A stretch of DNA of 59,909 bases from Ahrensia sp. (GTDB lineage: Bacteria; Pseudomonadota; Alphaproteobacteria; Rhizobiales; Rhizobiaceae). The stretch covers positions 1-59,909 of the forward strand of contig JAPPOQ010000019.1 of the NCBI GenBank assembly GCA_028817895.1. The letters are read 5' to 3'. The notes beneath the pieces were generated by a model. The model was given only the letters and a program-made list of their open reading frames with translations. It was not told where the DNA came from and made no database searches. Made by a program: the position numbers and the translations under genes. Below, piece by piece: positions 40,950 to 50,256 of the stretch (position 1 is its first letter; each line of letters starts with the position of its first letter).

Positions 40950-42485
40950 TCAGTCCGGACTGACATGACCGGCCTTGGCCAGTTTCCGCTTCTGCCAAAA
41001 ACCGGACAGCATCGGTACGAACAGACACAAAGCAGCGATGAGCAGAATGGTGAAGGTCAGTGGACGCTCCCAAAGGAATGACCAGGAATCATTGTTGATC
41101 AGCAAGGCCCGGCGCAGATTCTCCTCCATCATGCCGCCAAGGATGAAGCCCAGAATCATCGGCGCCATCGGGAAATTGAGCAGACGTAGAATCGTCGCCG
41201 CTAATCCGAACAACACCATCAACTGAATGTCGAATGTGTTGAAGGAGACGAAATAGACGCCGATCAGCGAGAAAAACAGGATCAGCGGCAGCAGAAAGCG
41301 GGCCGGAATCGCCAAAACGCGCGCGATATAGGGAATGAGCGGCAGGTTGAGGATCAGCAGCACAATATTGCCGAGCCACATAGAAATGATCACCGACCAG
41401 AAGACATCGGGCTGATCGATATAGAGGCGGGGGCCCGGCTGAATGCCATAGCCGATCAGCGCGCCCAGCATGATTGCGGTCGTGCCGGACCCCGGTATGC
41501 CAAGCGTCAGCAGCGGGACGAAGGAGCCGGTCGCGGCCGCATTGTTGGCAGATTCCGGCGCCGCCAGACCGCGCACCGAACCCTTGCCAAACTCTTTGCC
41601 CTTTTCAGATCCTGCCAGCCGCTGTTCGGTCCCATAGGCCAGAAAGGAAGCGATGGTCGCTCCCGCGCCGGGCAGCACGCCGATGATGAAGCCGAGCACC
41701 GATGTGCGCGGTACAACCGGCAGCATCTCTTTCACCTCTTCCTTCGAGATGGCCATGGAGCCGAGTTCAGCGGCCGCCTTGCGCTCCTCATCGCGCTTGG
41801 ATTCATCGACCTTCTTAATGATTGCCATCAGCGCTTCGGACAGCGCAAATGTCGCCATGACGAGCAACAGGAACGAAATCCCGTCAACCAGATCGAGCAT
41901 GCCCAGCGTGAAGCGCGGCACGCCGACCGTTTGATCTGTTCCCACGGTCGACAGCATCAACCCGACCACCGTCATCAGCAGCGCTTTGAGCACTTCACCC
42001 TTGCCGGCAAAGGCCGCGACTGCGGACAGTCCAAGCACCATGAGTGCGAAATAGTCCGTCGATTGGAACGACAGCGACACCGACGCGAGATAGGGCGCAG
42101 CGATCAACAGCAGGATGGCTCCAATCACACCGCCGCAGAAGGAAGAATAGGCGGCAATGGCGAGTGCCTTGCCCGCCTTGCCGGATTTCGCCATCGGATA
42201 GCCGTCAAATGACGTGGCGACGGTGGAAGCGACACCCGGTGCGTTGATCAGGATGGAGGAGGTCGAGCCGCCGAAAATCGCGCCATAATAGACGGCGGCC
42301 ATCAAAATGATCCCGGCGGACGGGTCGAGCGATGCAGCAATCGGGATCATCAGCGCAATCGCCGACATCGGGCCGAGGCCCGGCAGCATGCCGATAAAGG
42401 TTCCTACCAGACACCCCATCAGCACGAAGGCGATATTTTGCAGCGTGAAAGCCGTCGCCAGCCCGATGAGGATGCCGTCGATCAT
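40950..42485 (-). CDS. tctA: Tripartite tricarboxylate transporter, large permease TctA
   Basis: 511 residues, about 12 helices. [19 protein letters not shown] and [37 protein letters not shown] and [16 protein letters not shown] are the TctA signatures with their repeated substrate-binding loops. It is the main permease of a TctABC symporter for di- or tricarboxylates or related acids. The neighbouring acylating aldehyde dehydrogenase hints at a sulfonate-type substrate, without proof. Confidence 0.94.
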   Translation of the reverse strand: MIDGILIGLATAFTLQNIAFVLMGCLVGTFIGMLPGLGPMSAIALMIPIAASLDPSAGIILMAAVYYGAIFGGSTSSILINAPGVASTVATSFDGYPMAKSGKAGKALAIAAYSSFCGGVIGAILLLIAAPYLASVSLSFQSTDYFALMVLGLSAVAAFAGKGEVLKALLMTVVGLMLSTVGTDQTVGVPRFTLGMLDLVDGISFLLLVMATFALSEALMAIIKKVDESKRDEERKAAAELGSMAISKEEVKEMLPVVPRTSVLGFIIGVLPGAGATIASFLAYGTEQRLAGSEKGKEFGKGSVRGLAAPESANNAAATGSFVPLLTLGIPGSGTTAIMLGALIGYGIQPGPRLYIDQPDVFWSVIISMWLGNIVLLILNLPLIPYIARVLAIPARFLLPLILFFSLIGVYFVSFNTFDIQLMVLFGLAATILRLLNFPMAPMILGFILGGMMEENLRRALLINNDSWSFLWERPLTFTILLIAALCLFVPMLSGFWQKRKLAKAGHVSPD

Positions 42486-42489
42486 GCCA

Positions 42490-42948
42490 TCAGCCTCGCA
42501 AAAACGCCGGCAGCGGTTCGATGAAGACCGACAGGCCGTAATTCATCAACACCCAGAAGGCGACGACCAGCGGCACCGCCACGAGCAGCAATTTGGCCGG
42601 GCTGCGCTCGCCAAGCATGGCAAAGCCGATCATCAAAAACAAAGACGTTGCGAGCAGGAAACCGAGCGGGCGCACGGTGAATCCATAGGCCGACATGAGA
42701 ACGAGAAACGCCAATCCCAGCGGCCAGTTGAGGCCGCGCAGGCTGAGATTTTCATTGTCAGACGGGAAGATGACTACCAGCAGCGACAGCCCAACACCGA
42801 GTACAGCCAGAACTTCGGGGATCGTACGCGGCGTAAAGGCCTGATTGGCCTGAAACGGCAGCAGGCGAATATCGCCAATTTTCAAGGCATAGATGCCGCA
42901 GAAAAGAAGCAGGAGAACGCCGCCAATGCGATCGCGAGAGAGTGTCAT
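42490..42948 (-). CDS. tctB: Tripartite tricarboxylate transporter, small permease TctB
   Basis: 152 residues with four helices, the size and profile of TctB. SGVLLLLFCGIYALKIGD-like N-terminal helix (here RIGGVLLLLFCGIYALKIGD) is followed by a polar loop and three more helices. It lies 4 nt before tctA. The 330-nt gap to tctC is filled with RIME-like repeats. Confidence 0.88.
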   Translation of the reverse strand: MTLSRDRIGGVLLLLFCGIYALKIGDIRLLPFQANQAFTPRTIPEVLAVLGVGLSLLVVIFPSDNENLSLRGLNWPLGLAFLVLMSAYGFTVRPLGFLLATSLFLMIGFAMLGERSPAKLLLVAVPLVVAFWVLMNYGLSVFIEPLPAFLRG

Positions 42949-42984
42949 TGGAAGCTCATATCTCGCAGTGTCTTATGCATGCCG

Positions 42985-43260
42985 TGCGATCGCGGCACAC
43001 ACCCTTCTCCCCCCTTGAGGGGGAAATGCCGAAGCAAAGCGGAGGCAGAGGGGGGAGCTTCGCGCCCACATTTAAGAGCGCGCCCGGGAGCGATACCCCT
43101 CTCTGTCACCTTCGGTGACATCTCTCCCGCAAGGGGAGAGACAGGCCCGTGAATGGAAAGCAATCGAAGCGGGCTGCGGTGATACGGAGCCATCACGCTC
43201 CACCCCTCATCCGGCCTTCGGCCACCTTCTCCCCACAGGGGAGAAGGCTTTGAGGCGCGA
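42985..43260. repeat. RIME-like rhizobial intergenic palindromes
   Basis: Three adjacent modules separate tctB from tctC: 42999-43060 (CTTCTCCCCCCTTGAGGGGG), 43097-43143 (hairpins TGTCACC/GGTGACA and CTCTCCC/GGGAGAG) and 43203-43249 (CCCCTCATCCGGCCTTCGGCC, then CCTTCTCCCC/GGGGAGAAGG). The last is the classic Rhizobium intergenic mosaic element. The hairpins may protect or separate transcripts. Confidence 0.8.
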
Positions 43261-43280
43261 TCCGTCATTCGATCTGCCGA

Positions 43281-44255
43281 TCAAAGAAACCCGAGTTCTT
43301 TCATCAACCCGCCGATCTGCTCTTCCTGACCTTCCAGGAATTTCACGAAGTCGGCGTCGGCGTTGAAAATGTCGACCCAACCGTTGCGGTCGCGAACGGT
43401 CGCCCACTCATCGGTATCGTACATTTTCTTGAGCGCCTCGATATAGGCGGCTTTCTTGTCGTCCGGCAGACCGGGAGCGGCGAAGAATCCGCGCCAGTTG
43501 ACGAATTCCGTGCCGGTCGATCCTGCTTCGTCACAGGTCGGCACGCTGTCCATTGCGGCATTGCGCTCTGTCGACGTCACGCACAAAATGCGCACTTCGC
43601 CCTGGCGCGCGAGTTCCACCGCTTCGCCAAAGCCGGTTGCCAACGCTTTGATCTCGCCGGAGAGCAAGCCAGCCATGGCCTTTCCGCCCGCATCATAGGG
43701 GATGTATTTGACTTTGGTCGCGTCGGTTCCGGCATTTTTCATCACCAGCGCAGCGATCAGGTGGTCCATACCACCGGCGACAGAGCCGCCGCCGACGGCA
43801 ACATTGGTCGGATCAGCCTTATAGGCTGCGACCAGACCGGCGAGATCGGCGATGTCGCTGTCTTTATTGACGACGATTGCGCCATAGTCGCCAATCGTTC
43901 CGGCAATCGGTGTGAGATCGCGGAAGGATTGCGGAAAGACCTTGGTCAGCGATCGGATCACGATGGGCGTGGAATTCACCATCAGCGTGTCTTGATCCTT
44001 GGTCTCGATGATATGGGCGATCGCCTTGCCGCCGCCGCCGCCGGACATGTTTTCATAAGTCGCATTGCCGACGATGCCAGCCTTGGTGAGCGCCTCCCCG
44101 GTGCCGCGCGCCGTGCCGTCCCAGCCGCCACCGGCGCCGCCGGGAATGAGAAACTTCACTTCACCGATGACCTGATGACCGTCTGCCATCGCCGTTTGTG
44201 CGGCGCCGAACGTCAGCACCGTTACCGCCAAAGCGGCCTTGATAAGTTTGAGCAT
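43281..44255 (-). CDS. tctC: Tripartite tricarboxylate transporter, binding protein TctC
   Basis: 324 residues from ATG 44255, behind GGGAGG. A signal peptide (LKLIKAALAVTVLTFGAAQTAMA) leads into a Bug-type extracytoplasmic receptor with PGGAGGGWDGTARGTG and YIPYDAGGKAMAGLLSGEI motifs. It captures the substrate for TctAB. A longer frame extends far upstream but overlaps the next gene and lacks the signal peptide. Confidence 0.93.
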   Translation of the reverse strand: MLKLIKAALAVTVLTFGAAQTAMADGHQVIGEVKFLIPGGAGGGWDGTARGTGEALTKAGIVGNATYENMSGGGGGKAIAHIIETKDQDTLMVNSTPIVIRSLTKVFPQSFRDLTPIAGTIGDYGAIVVNKDSDIADLAGLVAAYKADPTNVAVGGGSVAGGMDHLIAALVMKNAGTDATKVKYIPYDAGGKAMAGLLSGEIKALATGFGEAVELARQGEVRILCVTSTERNAAMDSVPTCDEAGSTGTEFVNWRGFFAAPGLPDDKKAAYIEALKKMYDTDEWATVRDRNGWVDIFNADADFVKFLEGQEEQIGGLMKELGFL

Positions 44256-44372
44256 AGTTGCCTCCCTTTGTTTTGAGACGAGTATGCCTGTATGGGCGGT
44301 TTGATCAAGGCGTTGTCGAACGGGCTTGTGGGCGGCGCAACACAAGGGCATCGATAAGGGCAAAGGAAGGAC

Positions 44373-45803
44373 ATGATGATCGCTTCGCGAAAGATTGGCG
44401 ATGCGTCGATTGGCGTGCTGATCGAGAATCTGGTTGCCCGCGCCCGGACCGCGCAGAAAGCATTTGAGGCCAACGGCTCGCAGCAACGCTATGATGATGC
44501 CGCGCTCGCAGCGGCCTGGGCGGTGATGGAACCCACCCGAAACACGGAATTGTCCACCATGGCGGTGGAAACAACCGGTCTCGGCAATGTCGCCGACAAG
44601 ATGACCAAGAACCACCGCAAGACACTGGGGCTGCTGCGCGACATTCGTCATGCAAAAACGCATGGCGTGATCGAGAATGATCTTGCGACCGGGATCACAA
44701 AAATTGCGCGACCTGTCGGCGTGGTCGGGGCTATCGTGCCTTCCACCAACCCGGTGGCAACGCCGGTCAACAACATCGTCAATGCTCTGAAATGCGGTAA
44801 TGCGATCATCATTGCCCCTTCGCCAAAGGGCGCGGCGGTTTGCGAGCGCCTCATTGGCTACATTCATGCCGAGTTCGACAAAATTGGTATCGATCGCGCG
44901 CTGGTGCAGATGATCCCGCAACCCGTCGCTAAGGCCAAAGCTCAATTGCTGATGGAGCGGGTTGATCTGCTTGTTGCAACGGGCAGTCAGGACAATGTGC
45001 GCCGCGCAGCGACGTGCGGCACTCCGGCCATCGGGGTTGGGGCGGGCAATGTGTCGGTTATCGTCGATGAAACCGCCAATCTGGCCGAGGCAGCCGCCAA
45101 GATCGCCGCGTCCAAACGGTTCGACAATTCAACATCTTGTAGCAGCGAAAACGCGATCATCCTGATCGATGCGATTGCCGACCAGTTTCTGGCGCATCTT
45201 GATCGCGCCGGTGGTCGCCTGGTGGAGGGGACGGACGCATGGCAACTCATCTCAGTTTTGTTCGGCACGGGCCAAATCAACCGCGCCATGCTCGCCAAGG
45301 ATATCGACCAAGTCATTGCTGCCGCACAAATCAGGGTCGAGCGCGCAGAGACCGCGGCCTTTCTGATTGTGGAAGGGCGTGGAATTGGCCCGCACTACCC
45401 TGAATCAGGCGAAAAACTATCGCTCGCAACCACTTTGTACCGTGCCCGCGACTTCGATCATGCGGCCAAGCTCGCTGGCGAAATCTTCGATCATTTGGGA
45501 GCCGGGCACTCGGTCGGGCTGCACAGCCGCGATGAGCAAAGGCCGTTGCAACTGGGCATGACGCTGCCGACCTGCCGTGTCATCGTCAACCAGCCGCACA
45601 GTTTTGCCACGGGCGGAGCGTTCGACAATGGTCTGCCGTTTTCACTGTCCATGGGCTGCGGAAGTTGGGGGGGCAACATCATCGACGACAACCTCAACTA
45701 TCGCCATTTCATGAATGTCACCAAGATTGTGCGTCCGATTGCAGAGAACCGACCGGACCAGAACGAAATATTTGAACACTACTGGAAAAAGGCCGGGCGT
45801 TAA
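44373..45803 (+). CDS. Acylating aldehyde dehydrogenase (sulfoacetaldehyde dehydrogenase-like)
   Basis: 476 residues, CoA-acylating ALDH family. PSTNPVATPVNNIVNALKCGNA and IGVGAGNVSVIVDETA precede the catalytic cysteine in FDNSTSCSSENAI; the C-terminal YRHFMNVTKIV is present. It resembles SauS, sulfoacetaldehyde dehydrogenase (acylating) of sulfonate metabolism, and related EutE-type enzymes. Divergent from tctC, with which it may share control. Substrate is inferred. Confidence 0.82.
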   Translation: MMIASRKIGDASIGVLIENLVARARTAQKAFEANGSQQRYDDAALAAAWAVMEPTRNTELSTMAVETTGLGNVADKMTKNHRKTLGLLRDIRHAKTHGVIENDLATGITKIARPVGVVGAIVPSTNPVATPVNNIVNALKCGNAIIIAPSPKGAAVCERLIGYIHAEFDKIGIDRALVQMIPQPVAKAKAQLLMERVDLLVATGSQDNVRRAATCGTPAIGVGAGNVSVIVDETANLAEAAAKIAASKRFDNSTSCSSENAIILIDAIADQFLAHLDRAGGRLVEGTDAWQLISVLFGTGQINRAMLAKDIDQVIAAAQIRVERAETAAFLIVEGRGIGPHYPESGEKLSLATTLYRARDFDHAAKLAGEIFDHLGAGHSVGLHSRDEQRPLQLGMTLPTCRVIVNQPHSFATGGAFDNGLPFSLSMGCGSWGGNIIDDNLNYRHFMNVTKIVRPIAENRPDQNEIFEHYWKKAGR

Positions 45804-45840
45804 CCTTCACCCCAGGGATGGACTTCGTTTTGGGTCAGAT

Positions 45841-45858
45841 TGCGAATCTCAATTCGCA
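45841..45858. promoter_or_regulatory. Inverted repeat upstream of the sigma-54 promoter
   Basis: TGCGAAT-CTCA-ATTCGCA, perfect 7-bp arms, lies about 75 bp before the -24 box of the sigma-54 promoter. The position suits a site for an enhancer-binding activator; the activator is unknown. It may instead be a weak terminator of the ALDH gene. Confidence 0.35.
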
Positions 45859-45917
45859 TTCCGCAAGACGCGTCTACAGCCTAGCACAAAAAACCTATCC
45901 AGAACAATTGTTTATTG

Positions 45918-45934
45918 TTGGCACGCTGCTTGCT
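45918..45934 (+). promoter_or_regulatory. Sigma-54 (RpoN) promoter
   Basis: TTGGCACGCTGCTTGCT is an exact match to the -24/-12 consensus (TGGCAC-N5-TTGCW), with the GG and GC pairs 12 nt apart. Transcription should start near 45945 and enter the small gene at 45975. Confidence 0.8.
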
Positions 45935-45974
45935 TAAAGAGGGATAGTAGACAGGTCAACGAGAGGCAACGACC

Positions 45975-46187
45975 ATGAATGCTCTTCCTGCTCCTCGGCC
46001 GGTGTTCGATCTGGACATCAGTGAATGTCGCGACCTCGTGGGTTGCCTCATCGATGCGGTGGAAACCGCCGACGATCAGGTGCTGCTCGACATGCGACCG
46101 GCGATTTCAACGGTGCTTCATCTCATCAACGATGATTTCAAACGCATACACAGCTCAACGCCGGGCTTCCAGAGCGCCCATTGCTGA
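45975..46187 (+). CDS. Small protein of unknown function, RpoN-controlled
   Basis: 70 residues from ATG 45975, behind GAGAGG. FDLDISECRDLVGCLIDAVETADDQVLLDMRP is the most structured part and looks helical; two cysteines. No family recognised. Control by sigma-54 suggests a role in nitrogen or carbon starvation or envelope stress; this is inference. tRNA-Arg follows on the other strand. Confidence 0.6.
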   Translation: MNALPAPRPVFDLDISECRDLVGCLIDAVETADDQVLLDMRPAISTVLHLINDDFKRIHSSTPGFQSAHC

Positions 46188-46222
46188 TGGTCAGGCGTTC
46201 GGCCCTTCTTGTGCCGTGACTG

Positions 46223-46299
<77 letters not shown>

Positions 46300-46464
46300 G
46301 CCAATGCATCTGATAGCCGAGTTTGGCGGGCAAATCCATCAGATCGTATGGTCTGTCATTGCCTTGAGATCTGGTTTGACGATCAGCCGCACCGCATACC
46401 GGGCAAGCGCTGCTTCTACGGCCTATGATGCGGAGTCCATAAATTGGACTATGGTACTCATATT

Positions 46465-46494
46465 TACTATTGATCTTCTTGTCTCGCTATAATA
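46465..46494 (+). promoter_or_regulatory. Promoter of the Fe3+ binding-protein gene
   Basis: TATAAT at 46489-46494 is a perfect -10 box, with TTACTA at 46465-46470 as a weak -35 (18-nt spacer). It lies 35 bp before the binding-protein start. No clear iron box overlaps it. Confidence 0.45.
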
Positions 46495-46529
46495 GGACCC
46501 TTGTTGTCAAGTTATAGAGAGGCATGATC

Positions 46530-47576
46530 ATGAAAGCCCAATTACTCCCAAAGGTAGCCCTTGCAGCGCTGATGAGTGCTGTCAGTTTCTCCGTTCCCGC
46601 TCTTGCGGATGGCCATTCAAAGGGGGAATTGAACCTCTATTCATCACGCCATTACGACACAGATGAGCGCCTTTATTCCGACTTCACCGAACAAACCGGC
46701 ATCACCATCAACCGCATTGAAGGCAAGGCGGATGAACTGATCGAGCGCATGCGTGCGGAGGGCGAAAACAGCCCCGCCGATGTGCTGTTGACCGTTGATA
46801 CGACCCGGCTGGAGCGCGCCAAGACGGCCGGCGTGCTGCAAAGCATCGGCAGCTCGGTGCTGGAAGAACGCATCCCGGCCAATTTGCAGGATGCCGACAA
46901 TGAATGGTTCGGCTTTTCGCGCCGCGCCCGCATCATCTTTTACGACAAAGCAGATGTGAGCGACCCACCCAGGACCTATGTTGACCTTGCTGATCCGAAA
47001 TACAAGGGCATGGTGTGTCATCGATCGTCGACCAATGTCTATTCGCAAACGCTGTTGTCGGCGGTGATTGAGCATCATGGCGAGGAAGCCGCGACAGATT
47101 GGGCGAAAGGCCTGGTTGAGAATTTCGCGCGTGAGCCACAGGGCGGTGACACAGACCAATTGCGTGGTCTGGTGTCCGGCGAGTGCGATATTTCGATTTC
47201 CAACACCTATTACTTTGCCCGTTCAATCCGTAAGGATGTGAAGGGCCTTCCGGCTGATGCACGGGCGAATATTGGCTGGGTGTTCCCGAAAATGACGGAA
47301 ACCGCTGGTGCGCATATCAATCTTTCGGGCGGTGGCGTCGCAAAACATGCGCCCAACAAAGATAATGCGATCAAGTTTCTCGAATATCTGGCGTCCGATC
47401 AGGCGCAGCAATATTTCTCCTCGGGCAATGATGAATATCCCGCCGTTGAAGGTGTTGAGATATCAGCGTCCGTGCAGGAACTGGGCGAGCTGGACGCTGA
47501 TCCGCTGGACCTGAGCAAGGTCGCCAAGAATGTCGAAAAGGCGCAGATTATCTTCGCCCAGGTCGGCTGGAAGTAA
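46530..47576 (+). CDS. Fe3+ ABC transporter substrate-binding protein
   Basis: 348 residues from ATG 46530, placed 7 nt after GAGAGG; ATG 46524 is too close to it. Signal peptide KAQLLPKVALAALMSAVSFSVPALA, then LNLYSSRHYDTDERLYSDF and CHRSSTNVYSQ, SISNTYYFARSIRK (paired tyrosines, iron ligands) match the FbpA/FutA group. It binds ferric iron in the periplasm. The permease gene is convergent; no ATPase gene is in the window. Confidence 0.92.
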   Translation: MKAQLLPKVALAALMSAVSFSVPALADGHSKGELNLYSSRHYDTDERLYSDFTEQTGITINRIEGKADELIERMRAEGENSPADVLLTVDTTRLERAKTAGVLQSIGSSVLEERIPANLQDADNEWFGFSRRARIIFYDKADVSDPPRTYVDLADPKYKGMVCHRSSTNVYSQTLLSAVIEHHGEEAATDWAKGLVENFAREPQGGDTDQLRGLVSGECDISISNTYYFARSIRKDVKGLPADARANIGWVFPKMTETAGAHINLSGGGVAKHAPNKDNAIKFLEYLASDQAQQYFSSGNDEYPAVEGVEISASVQELGELDADPLDLSKVAKNVEKAQIIFAQVGWK

Positions 47577-47632
47577 GTGCGTGTTTCGCTTGGAGCGTGC
47601 AGCACTTTTGCCCCGCGCTCCAGCCCGATGCC

Positions 47633-49354
47633 TCAATCCAGGTTCACTCTGTCGCTGCGGATGCGGTCGATCTGACGGCAAAGCAGGATAACCGGCAACA
47701 ACCCCACCGCGACGATCATGAGACTGGGGACCGCTGCTCCTTCAAGTCGCTCATCGGCAGCCAGTCGATAGGCCTGCACGGCCAGCGTGTCCCAGCCAAA
47801 AGGGCGCACGATCAGAGTGGCTGGCAGTTCTTTCATCACATCCACGAAAACGATCAGAAGGGCCGTCAGTCCGGCGGGCGCGAGCAGCGGGATGTGGATC
47901 TGACGCATCACGGAGAGCACCCCCGCGCCCAGACTGCGGGCCGACTCATCCATGTTGCGAGACACCGTCTCTTCGCCGCCCTGCCAGACGGCGAGCGCAG
48001 CCGCCATGAAGCGGATCACATAGGCCATGATCAACAGGGCGATGGATCCCGAAATCAGCAGACCTGTCGAGACACCAAGCGCCTCCCGCGCCCAGGCATC
48101 GAGTGCATTATCGAATGTCGCGAAGGGCACAAAGAGCCCGACCGCAATCACCCCTCCCGGCACAGCGTAACCAAGTCGCGCCATGCCGACAGCCAGTCTT
48201 GAGGAGCGAGACAGGTGCGCGCGACGATTGCTGCTGAGTGTGATGGCGGCGGTAACAGTCACTATGGCCGCAATCGTTGCGAGCGAGAGCGAATTGACCA
48301 CGAAATCCCAATAGCGTTCGCTCAACCAGCTCTGCTCTGAAGCGCTGGCGAGATTGATCAGCATGATTGTGGGTGTTAGCGCGCCAAACAGTACCGGCGT
48401 TGCGCAGATCGCGCAGGCCAGTGCGGCTTTTGCCCCTTCCAACCGCATACGGGGCACGAAACGCGCATTCTTGCCCTGAGCGATCGATTTCTCCGCACGG
48501 GAGGTAAGCCGTTGCAGCATCACGAGAAACAGCGCAATCACCAGAAGGCCAAGCGCGATTTGTGCCGATGCGGTGCGGTCGCCGAGCGTGAACCAGGCCG
48601 TATAGATGCCGGTTGCCAGTGTCTGCACACCGAAATGTGCAACTGTTCCAAAATCGGCGATCGTTTCCATCAAGGCGAGCAGAACACCGCCCGCAACCGC
48701 AGGCGTGATCATTGGTAACGCCACACGAAAAAAGGCGCGCAGCGGCGAGCTGCCAAGGCTGCGTGCAACCATAAAGGGTACCAGGCCCTGCATGATCAGT
48801 GCAGCACGCGCCAGAAGATAGACATAGGGATAGAGTACGAGAATGAGCATCAGGGCCGCTCCGCCCTCGGAACGGATTTCGGGGAACCAGTAGTCGCGTG
48901 GTCCCCAACCCGTCAGGTCGCGCAGCAGGGTTTGCACGGCGCCGGGATGGTCCAGCAGATCGGTATAGGCGTAAGCCAGAACATAGGCCGGGAAGGCAAG
49001 CGGGATGACTAGCGCGGCTTCAAGCAGCTTGCGACCGCGAAAGTCGAACGCAGCGATGATCCATGCCGTGGCTGTGCCGACCAGAAGCGTTCCGAAGGCC
49101 ACCATCATCATGACGCGCAAGGTTGTGAATGCGTAACCGGGCAGAAGCGTCACAGACAGCCGTGCAAAGGTTGAAGCGTCTCCCAGAAGCGATGAAAGGG
49201 TGACGGCTACGATCGGCACGGCACAAATGGCGGCCGCGACATAGGCAATTGTGCCAAGGCCGATTCGCCCAAAATCCACCCGCTTGCCGGTCCAGTCGGC
49301 TTTGGCCGCTCGGTCCGTCCAGCCTTTGGCCGGGTGGCTTGTGCTGTTTTCCAT
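47633..49354 (-). CDS. Fe3+ ABC transporter permease (fused two-domain)
   Basis: 573 residues from ATG 49354. Two homologous membrane domains, each with an EAA-like loop (ARSLGSSPLRAFFRVALPMI near residue 230 and ARSLGAGVLSVMRQIHIPLLA near residue 495), as in FbpB/ThiP-type permeases. It would work with the binding protein encoded convergently 56 nt away and with an ATPase found elsewhere. The longer frame to 49543 overlaps the rirA promoter region. Confidence 0.9.
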   Translation of the reverse strand: MENSTSHPAKGWTDRAAKADWTGKRVDFGRIGLGTIAYVAAAICAVPIVAVTLSSLLGDASTFARLSVTLLPGYAFTTLRVMMMVAFGTLLVGTATAWIIAAFDFRGRKLLEAALVIPLAFPAYVLAYAYTDLLDHPGAVQTLLRDLTGWGPRDYWFPEIRSEGGAALMLILVLYPYVYLLARAALIMQGLVPFMVARSLGSSPLRAFFRVALPMITPAVAGGVLLALMETIADFGTVAHFGVQTLATGIYTAWFTLGDRTASAQIALGLLVIALFLVMLQRLTSRAEKSIAQGKNARFVPRMRLEGAKAALACAICATPVLFGALTPTIMLINLASASEQSWLSERYWDFVVNSLSLATIAAIVTVTAAITLSSNRRAHLSRSSRLAVGMARLGYAVPGGVIAVGLFVPFATFDNALDAWAREALGVSTGLLISGSIALLIMAYVIRFMAAALAVWQGGEETVSRNMDESARSLGAGVLSVMRQIHIPLLAPAGLTALLIVFVDVMKELPATLIVRPFGWDTLAVQAYRLAADERLEGAAVPSLMIVAVGLLPVILLCRQIDRIRSDRVNLD

Positions 49355-49547
49355 GAGCGGTAAGAAAAGGGTGAGCGTCGGTTCGGCCACGAAGAGGCGC
49401 GCCGCGACGGGTGCATTGATATTGATATTTGTACTCCACTTTGCATGGATATGGCCGTTGCACAATCTTTTGGGCACCAGTTGAGGGCCCCCGATCAGCC
49501 TTTGTTGACCAGCATCACCACTGTGTGGCGTTTTCCATCGCAATAGA

Positions 49548-49562
49548 TTAGAGTTGTTCTAA
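49548..49562. promoter_or_regulatory. Irr-box-like operator
   Basis: TTAGAGTTGTTCTAA is palindromic (TTAGA-N5-TCTAA) and close to the iron control element bound by Irr in Hyphomicrobiales (approximately TTAGAANNNTTCTAA as I recall it; one mismatch). It lies 25 bp before rirA, between rirA and the iron permease gene, and may control both. Confidence 0.45.
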
Positions 49563-49587
49563 AGTGGAATTTGAAGCGGAGTTATGA

Positions 49588-50049
49588 ATGCGCCTGACCA
49601 ATCAGACCAACTACGCGATCCGCATGCTCATGTATTGTGCAACGAAAAAAGAGCCGGCGACGGTGGGTGAAATTGCGCAATTCTATCGGCTTCCCCAGCC
49701 CTTTCTTTTCAAGATCACCAAGGTGCTGGTTGATGCCGGTTTTCTGTGCACCCAGCGCGGGCGCAATGGCGGTCTGCGACTGGCCAGCGCGGCAGACGAT
49801 ATTGTGTTGGGCGATGTCGTGCGGGCCACGGAGGCCAGTTTCGATATTGCCGAGTGTTTCAGCGATGAGGATGTCTCATGCCCGTTGGTCAACACGTGCG
49901 GGCTGAACCAGACGCTGCACGAGGCGCTGGACGCGTTCATGGCGGTGCTCGACCGAACCACAATCGCGGAACTGACGCGAAACCAACACAATATCCGCGT
50001 GCTGCAACAGCTTCATGAGGCGCGTCTGGAGCCGCTCGCCAGCGCCTGA
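49588..50049 (+). CDS. rirA: Rrf2-family iron regulator RirA
   Basis: 153 residues. MRLTNQTNYAIRMLMYCA and TQRGRNGGLRLA form the winged helix; three cysteines in AECFSDEDVSCPLVNTCGLN bind an Fe-S cluster, as in RirA, the rhizobial repressor of iron-uptake genes. Its place beside the Fe3+ transporter genes agrees. It might be a RirA paralogue if another copy exists in the genome. Confidence 0.85.
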   Translation: MRLTNQTNYAIRMLMYCATKKEPATVGEIAQFYRLPQPFLFKITKVLVDAGFLCTQRGRNGGLRLASAADDIVLGDVVRATEASFDIAECFSDEDVSCPLVNTCGLNQTLHEALDAFMAVLDRTTIAELTRNQHNIRVLQQLHEARLEPLASA

Positions 50050-50150
50050 CGGTTTGTCTGATGCGCGGCGCTGGTTTCATTCAGTGAAGAATTGGCGCAT
50101 TTGTCGTCGATCAACTTCTCGACAACAATCTGTTCGGCGCTCTGTTGAGC

Positions 50151-50176
50151 GGAACAAACGGTCTGCCCCGAATGTT
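50151..50176 (+). promoter_or_regulatory. EcfG (RpoE2)-like promoter of the MBL gene
   Basis: GGAAC, 17 nt, TGTT (equally GGAAC-N19-TT) fits the general-stress sigma factor consensus of alphaproteobacteria (GGAAC-N16/17-CGTT; RpoE2: GGAAC-N18-19-TT). It lies 81 bp before the gene start. Confidence 0.4.
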
Positions 50177-50256
50177 TGACCCTTGGCGAAGGATCATCCC
50201 GAGACGATACTCGTAAATGTTGCTGTCGCCGGATCTTGCAAACGGAGACATCCAAC

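Noticed and set aside
42985-43260. CRISPR-like repeats
   Set aside because: The modules are different palindromes of RIME type, not equal direct repeats with spacers.
44256-44945. Upstream extension of tctC
   Set aside because: The extra 230 codons overlap the aldehyde dehydrogenase gene in antisense and lack TctC homology; the signal peptide starts at 44255.
47591-47630. Terminator between the convergent iron transporter genes
   Set aside because: The stem TGGAGCG/CGCTCCA has a loop of 17 nt or more and no clear T-run.
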